Shown one piece after another: positions 25,665 through 29,298 of a stretch of DNA of 29,298 nucleotides (the first letter of the stretch is position 1; each line of letters starts with the position of its first letter). The notes below the pieces were generated by a model. The model was not told the origin of the DNA and made no database searches. It was given only the letters and a program-made list of their open reading frames with translations. Position numbers and translations under genes: made by a program. Origin of the DNA: an uncultured Collinsella sp. Its GTDB lineage: Bacteria > Actinomycetota > Coriobacteriia > Coriobacteriales > Coriobacteriaceae. The stretch is taken from contig CABSNF010000016.1 of the NCBI GenBank assembly GCA_902478995.1, positions 1-29,298 of the forward strand. The letters run 5' to 3'.

Positions 25665-26510
25665 GTGGCTGACAACGTAGAGAGTCAGAAAGCGGTGGCT
25701 AAACCGGCCTCTCACGCTAAAAATGATTTTGAAAAGGACAAGTTCATTCTTAAGCAACTTGTCACCAAAGATTTTAAGATTAAATATCGTCGCAGTGTTC
25801 TGGGTGTGGCATGGTCCGTGCTTAACCCGCTGCTGATGATGATTGTTATGTCGATCGTGTTTTCGACAATCTTCGCGCAAGGTCGCAATGGTTCTATTAC
25901 GCCCGAAATGTATCCGCTTTACTTGATCGTCGGTAACGTGACGTTCTCTGTCATGTCCGAGTCGACGAACCAAGCGCTTATGTCCATCATTTGGGCTTCC
26001 TCTCTGCTTAAGAAGGTTAAGGTGCACCGTTGGGTCTTTCCGGTGCAGAAGGTGCTGTTCTCGCTCGTTAACTTCGCCTTCTCTTTGGTTGCCGTCGCCT
26101 TGGTTATGCTTTGGTTCCACGTGCTTCCCACCTGGCATTTAATTCTGCTGCCGGTTTGCTTGCTCCTGCTCATGTGTTTCTGCATGGGCTTGGGCATGAT
26201 GCTGTCTGCGCTGGCGGTTTTTTTCCGCGATGTTATGCACCTGTGGACCGTTGTTATCACGGCCTGGATGTATCTGACGCCGATTTTCTGGACAACCGAC
26301 TTCATTAGCCAAATGGCACATTGGATCCAGGTCCTTGTGGTTGTGAATCCCATGTACAACTACCTCCAGTTTATGCGTGATATCTTCCTGTTTAATACCG
26401 TGCCTTCTGCGCTTACCTTTGGGCTGTGTGTTGTTTGGGCTATTCTTGCTCTTGCTATTGGTTACGCCGTCTTTCACAAGACCGAGCACAAGTTTATCCT
26501 CTACATCTAA
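25665..26510 (+). CDS. wzm: ABC-2 type polysaccharide export permease
   Basis: I chose GTG 25665 because AAGGAG lies 7 bases upstream, while the in-frame ATG at 25638 has no ribosome site and lies only about ten bases downstream of the candidate -10. The 281-residue protein has a cytosolic N-terminus, the amphipathic LVTKDFKIKYRRSVLG segment and about six transmembrane helices. This is the standard layout of Wzm/TagG/RfbA-type permeases that export undecaprenyl-linked polysaccharide or teichoic acid. It is followed 12 bases later by its ATPase. The gene set around it (rhamnose, galactofuranose, polyprenyl donors) supports glycan rather than drug export. The choice between O-antigen-like and teichoic-acid substrate is open. 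Confidence 0.88.
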   Translation: MADNVESQKAVAKPASHAKNDFEKDKFILKQLVTKDFKIKYRRSVLGVAWSVLNPLLMMIVMSIVFSTIFAQGRNGSITPEMYPLYLIVGNVTFSVMSESTNQALMSIIWASSLLKKVKVHRWVFPVQKVLFSLVNFAFSLVAVALVMLWFHVLPTWHLILLPVCLLLLMCFCMGLGMMLSALAVFFRDVMHLWTVVITAWMYLTPIFWTTDFISQMAHWIQVLVVVNPMYNYLQFMRDIFLFNTVPSALTFGLCVVWAILALAIGYAVFHKTEHKFILYI

Positions 26511-26522
26511 GGAGTGCTGCTC

Positions 26523-27290
26523 ATGACTGAATCTGCTATTGATTACAGCAAGCAGCCCCTTGCTGTTGAGGTCAAAGACGTCACCATGATCTTTAACATG
26601 GCGTCCGAGTCGCTTACGAACCTCAAAGAGTATTTCATTAAGCTCGCGAAGCATGAGCTGTTCTTTGAGGAATTCCGTGCGCTTAAGCACATTTCATTTG
26701 ATGTGCATCGTGGCGAGGTCGTTGGCCTTGTTGGTACTAACGGTTCCGGCAAGTCTACGATGCTCAAGATCATCGCTGGCGTTTTGGAGCCCAGCGAAGG
26801 TGAGGTTAAGGTTCACGGCAATATTGCGCCGCTGATTGAGCTTGGTGCTGGCTTTGACCCGGAGCTTACGGCTCGTGAGAACATCTATCTGAACGGTGCG
26901 CTGCTTGGCTATACCAAGGAGTTTATCGACGCTAGTTTTGACGAGATTATTGAGTTCGCCGAGCTTAAAGACTTCGTTGACATGCCCTTGAAGAACTTCT
27001 CGTCGGGTATGGTCGCGCGTATCGCCTTTGCTATCGCTACGATTACCGAGCCCGATATTCTCATCGTCGATGAGACGCTTTCTGTTGGCGATGTCTTTTT
27101 CCAGCAGAAATGCGAGCGCCGTATTCAGCACTTTATTGAGAGTGGCGACGTCACGGTCTTGTTCGTTTCTCACTCCATGGAGCAGGTTGAGCGTATTTGC
27201 CAGCGTGCTGTGTGGATCGAGAAGGGCGATCTGCGCATGGATGGTCCCGTGGACGAGGTCTGCAAGGCGTACCACGACCAGTTCAAGTAG
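26523..27290 (+). CDS. wzt: ABC polysaccharide exporter ATP-binding protein
   Basis: ATG 26523 has GGAGTG 6 bases upstream; a GTG at 26514 lies within that site. The 255-residue ATPase has Walker A GTNGSGKST (71-79), signature FSSGMVARI (S160-G162) and Walker B ILIVDE (D183/E184). An N-terminal extension of about 45 residues precedes the core and includes SLTNLKEYFIKLAKHELFF, as in TagH/Wzt proteins. The C-terminal carbohydrate-binding domain found in many Wzt proteins is absent: the protein stops soon after the H-loop (VSHSMEQVERICQRAVWI). Export is therefore probably not gated by a chain-end modification. It pairs with the permease just upstream. Confidence 0.9.
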   Translation: MTESAIDYSKQPLAVEVKDVTMIFNMASESLTNLKEYFIKLAKHELFFEEFRALKHISFDVHRGEVVGLVGTNGSGKSTMLKIIAGVLEPSEGEVKVHGNIAPLIELGAGFDPELTARENIYLNGALLGYTKEFIDASFDEIIEFAELKDFVDMPLKNFSSGMVARIAFAIATITEPDILIVDETLSVGDVFFQQKCERRIQHFIESGDVTVLFVSHSMEQVERICQRAVWIEKGDLRMDGPVDEVCKAYHDQFK

Positions 27291-27292
27291 GT

Positions 27293-27298
27293 TATAAT
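27293..27298 (+). promoter_or_regulatory. Candidate -10 element for tRNA-Arg
   Basis: A consensus TATAAT begins 2 bases after the wzt stop codon, about 45 bases before the mature tRNA. I see no good -35 at the right distance, so the tRNA may also be read through from wzt. Confidence 0.4.
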
Positions 27299-27343
27299 TT
27301 ATTGGTCGTGTGAACTTGTACCCGCTTGGACGCCCGGCTTTAT

Positions 27344-27420
27344 GCTCCATTAGCTCAGTTGGATAGAGCAGGGGACTTCTAATCCCAAGGTCGACGGTTC
27401 GAATCCGCCATGGAGCACCA
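27344..27420 (+). tRNA. tRNA-Arg (anticodon TCT)
   Basis: The 77-base cloverleaf has a perfect 7-bp acceptor stem (GCTCCAT with ATGGAGC), a 4-bp D stem, anticodon TCT at 27378-27380 preceded by T33, a TTCGAAT loop and an encoded CCA. Two pairs are not canonical: G-A at the top of the anticodon stem (27-43) and A-C in the T stem (50-64). It reads AGA codons. Confidence 0.95.
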
Positions 27421-27431
27421 GAGAGTTTTTG

Positions 27432-27465
27432 AAGACCCGGTATAATGCCGGGTCTTTGCTTTTTG
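27432..27465 (+). terminator. Terminator after tRNA-Arg
   Basis: AAGACCCGG pairs with CCGGGTCTT around TATAATG, followed by TTGCTTTTT. It begins 12 bases after the tRNA. Confidence 0.85.
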
Positions 27466-27495
27466 GGCATGTGGGCGTGCAGTGCTCCCTCAACA

Positions 27496-27530
27496 ATAAG
27501 CCCGGTGTAGCATCGCTGCACCGGGCTTAT
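27496..27530. terminator. Second hairpin between tRNA-Arg and glf, probably the glf terminator
   Basis: ATAAGCCCGGTG pairs with CACCGGGCTTAT and the stem continues inward with three more pairs around CATCG. It lies 45 bases beyond the glf stop on the minus strand. T-richness is weak on both sides. Confidence 0.65.
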
Positions 27531-27574
27531 TGCTTCTTGCGAATTTGGTTGTCGGTCTCGAGTCGTTGAGCTCC

Positions 27575-28699
27575 CTACGCCTCTGTCGGCTCCACGCCCA
27601 GCTCGTTGCGGACGAGCTCGAAGGCGGCGGCGATGGCCTTGTCCATGTCGTAGTACTTGTAGCCGCCCAGGCGACCGGCGAAGACCACGTCGCCCTCCTG
27701 CGCCGCCAGCTCCTCGTACTGCTTGTAGAGGGCCTCGTTCTTGGCGTCGTTGATGGGGTAGTAGGGCTCGTCGCCGGGCTTCCAATCCGCCGGGTACTCG
27801 CGCGTGATGACGGTCTTCTCCTGCGTGCCGAACTCGAAGTGCTTGTGCTCGATGATGCGGGTATAGGGGGCCTCGCGCTCGGTGTAGTTGACCACGGCCA
27901 CGCCCTGGTGGTCCTGCTCGTCGAGTGTCTCGGTCTCGAAGCGCAGGCTGCGGTACTCGAGTGTGCCCAGCTTAAAGTCGTAGAACGAGTCGATGGGGCC
28001 GCAGTAGATCGTCCTGGCGGCGATATCGGGCTCGGCGGCGGCCAGCTCCTTGTACTCCACGCCGCAGCGCACCTCGACGCCCTCGAGCATGTTGGCGACC
28101 ATCTTGGTGTAGCCGCCCATGGGGATGCCCTGGTAGCGGTCGTTGAAGTAGTTGTTATCGTAGGTGAAGCGGCAGGGGAGGCGCTTTATGATGCTCGCGG
28201 GCAGGTCCTTGCAGTCGCGGCCCCACTGCTTCTCGGTGTAGCCCTTCACGAGCGTCTCGAAGATGTCGCGGCCGACGAGCGACAGCGCCTGCTCCTCGAG
28301 GTTTGTCGGCTCTCCGATGTTCTCGGCGGCCACCTGCTCGGCAATCTTGGCCTTGGCATCTGCCGGCGTGACGACGCCCGGCCACATCTTGGCGAAGGTG
28401 TTCATGTTGAAGGGCATGTTGTACATGTTGCCGTGGAAGTTGGCTACCGGCGAGTTGACGTAGTTGTTGAACTCGGCGAAGCGGTTGACGTAGCCCCAGA
28501 CGTCCTTCATGGAGGTGTGGAAGATGTGCGCGCCGTAGCGGTGGACTTGGATGCCCTCGACGTCCTCGGTGTAGACGTTGCCGGCGATGTGGTCGCGGCG
28601 GTCGATGACCAGGACCGACTTGCCGGCGCGCTTGGCGGCATTGGCGAAGACGGCGCCCGAAAGGCCGGCACCGACGACGAGGTAATCGTACTGGGACAT
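27575..28699 (-). CDS. glf: UDP-galactopyranose mutase
   Basis: This FAD enzyme interconverts UDP-galactopyranose and UDP-galactofuranose, the donor for the two GlfT2-like enzymes in this window. The 374-residue protein opens MSQYDYLVVGAGLSGAVFA, the FAD-binding motif. It contains HIAGNVYTE, HRYGAHIFHTS and FNNYVNSPVANFHG from the family core, and EQDHQGVAVVNYTE and YPADWKPGDEPYYPIND towards the end. Length is typical. AAGGAG lies 7 bases before the ATG on its strand. It is GC-rich, like rml and unlike the galactofuranosyltransferase genes, so donor synthesis and transfer genes differ in composition. Confidence 0.97.
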   Translation of the reverse strand: MSQYDYLVVGAGLSGAVFANAAKRAGKSVLVIDRRDHIAGNVYTEDVEGIQVHRYGAHIFHTSMKDVWGYVNRFAEFNNYVNSPVANFHGNMYNMPFNMNTFAKMWPGVVTPADAKAKIAEQVAAENIGEPTNLEEQALSLVGRDIFETLVKGYTEKQWGRDCKDLPASIIKRLPCRFTYDNNYFNDRYQGIPMGGYTKMVANMLEGVEVRCGVEYKELAAAEPDIAARTIYCGPIDSFYDFKLGTLEYRSLRFETETLDEQDHQGVAVVNYTEREAPYTRIIEHKHFEFGTQEKTVITREYPADWKPGDEPYYPINDAKNEALYKQYEELAAQEGDVVFAGRLGGYKYYDMDKAIAAAFELVRNELGVEPTEA

Positions 28700-28743
28700 G
28701 GATATGCTCCTTTGTATGTCGATTGGACAGTTACTTTAGTTTA

Positions 28744-28772
28744 GGGACAAACATATCTGATGTCTTTGTCCC
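28744..28772. terminator. Hairpin between aroQ and glf
   Basis: GGGACAAA (28744-28751) pairs with TTTGTCCC (28765-28772), with further partial pairing of ACAT and ATGT inside. It lies just beyond the aroQ stop on the minus strand. There is no strong T-run, so termination is a guess. Confidence 0.45.
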
Positions 28773-28777
28773 AGGGA

Positions 28778-29215
28778 TTAGTGTAGCAGATGCTCTTTCA
28801 ACAGCTCTAGCGCATGTGCGTAGCCCTTCAGGCCCTCGCCGGTGATGGTGGCGAAGCAGGCTAGGCGTGCATAGCTCACCTGGCGGAAGTCCTCGCGGGT
28901 CTCGACGGCGCTGATGTGGACCTCGACGGCAGGGATGGCGACGGCCTTGAGGGCGTCGAGGATCGCGACGCTCGTATGCGTATAGGCGGCCGGGTTTATG
29001 ACGATGCCGTCGACCTTGCCGTAGGCCTCCTGGATCTTGTCGACGATGCTGCCCTCGTGGTTAGACTGGAAGACCTCGACCTCGTCGAAGCCCTGTGCGG
29101 CGCCCGCTTCCTGGCAAATCTGGACCAGGCGGTCGTAGTTGTTGCTGCCGTAGATGCCCGGCTCGCGAATGCCGAGCATGTTTAGATTGGGGCCGTTGAT
29201 GACGAGTGCTTTCAT
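28778..29215 (-). CDS. aroQ: Type II 3-dehydroquinate dehydratase
   Basis: This cytosolic enzyme removes water from 3-dehydroquinate to give 3-dehydroshikimate in the shikimate pathway. The 145-residue protein shows the family motifs in order: INGPNLNMLGIREPGIYG with the active-site Arg/Tyr loop, FQSNHEGSIVDKI, NPAAYTHTSVAILDAL and VEVHISAVETREDFRQ. Length is typical for the dodecameric type II enzyme. After VEVHIS an Ala stands where many homologues have Asn. AAGGAA lies 6 bases before the ATG on its strand. It is a housekeeping gene and probably marks the end of the surface-glycan region. Confidence 0.96.
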   Translation of the reverse strand: MKALVINGPNLNMLGIREPGIYGSNNYDRLVQICQEAGAAQGFDEVEVFQSNHEGSIVDKIQEAYGKVDGIVINPAAYTHTSVAILDALKAVAIPAVEVHISAVETREDFRQVSYARLACFATITGEGLKGYAHALELLKEHLLH

Positions 29216-29236
29216 GGTTGCTTCCTTTGCGGTTGA

Positions 29237-29277
29237 AAAACCACCACAAAGGTGCCTGTCCCCTTTGTGGTGGTTTT
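29237..29277. terminator. 16-bp perfect inverted repeat upstream of aroQ
   Basis: AAAACCACCACAAAGG pairs perfectly with CCTTTGTGGTGGTTTT around TGCCTGTCC. A/T ends on both sides allow bidirectional termination. It could also be one copy of a dispersed intergenic hairpin repeat. Confidence 0.7.
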
Positions 29278-29298
29278 GGTTAGAGAGCGGGTGGGAGG

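Noticed and set aside
26694..27785. Minus-strand open frame of 363 codons across wzt, tRNA-Arg and the end of glf
   Set aside because: It runs through a tRNA and two hairpins opposite conserved ABC transporter motifs, so it cannot be a real gene.
27530..28744. Plus-strand open frame of 404 codons opposite glf
   Set aside because: Repetitive Val/Leu/Gly/Asp composition without domains. glf on the minus strand is certain.

Overview
The window most likely comes from a Coriobacteriia gut actinobacterium, probably Collinsella or a close relative. This rests on the very long secreted proteins built from ChW (clostridial hydrophobic W) repeats, the GC-rich housekeeping codon use of rml, glf and aroQ, and an rmlC-rmlD fusion. 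The assignment is from family knowledge, not from a database match. The whole region concerns the cell surface.

Region 1 (1-11998, + strand) holds four tandem ChW-repeat genes. Hairpins follow each gene, so each probably has its own transcript. They share the repeat scaffold, which is organised as triads of about 155-160 residues, but carry different catalytic parts: NlpC/P60 (first gene, cut by the window edge), GH25 lysozyme plus a CHAP/NlpC-like end (second), an L,D-transpeptidase YkuD domain (third), and in the fourth a large internal domain that I read as a GT80-type sialyltransferase fold on an exported protein. The first and third genes are colinear paralogues with swapped C-terminal enzymes. 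The second contains a GC-rich patch with a perfect 195-bp internal duplication. Together these point to module shuffling by recombination.

Region 2 (12141-15979, + strand) is strikingly AT-rich. It encodes a membrane GT-C glycosyltransferase, a GtrA flippase-like protein, a GtrB-like polyprenyl-phosphate glycosyltransferase and a cytosolic GT2. The first three match the three-part Gtr system that decorates polysaccharides outside the membrane.

Region 3 (15996-19390, + strand) is an abruptly GC-rich dTDP-rhamnose cassette: rmlA, rmlB and an rmlC-rmlD fusion.

Region 4 (19502-24542, + strand) has intermediate GC. It holds two full-length GlfT2-like galactofuranosyltransferases on either side of a LicD-family gene that appears frameshifted at a T5 run. 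A minus-strand polyprenyl-phosphate GT2 (24574-25503) converges on it through a shared terminator.

Region 5 (25665-29215) holds an ABC-2 polysaccharide exporter pair (Wzm/Wzt), tRNA-Arg(TCT), and on the minus strand glf (UDP-galactopyranose mutase) and aroQ.

Taken together, rml supplies dTDP-rhamnose and glf supplies UDP-galactofuranose. The GlfT2-like and GT2 enzymes would build a rhamnose/galactofuranose polymer, Wzm/Wzt would export it, and Gtr and LicD would decorate it. The ChW proteins remodel the wall that carries it. The least expected element is the exported GT80-like domain at about 9490-11138.
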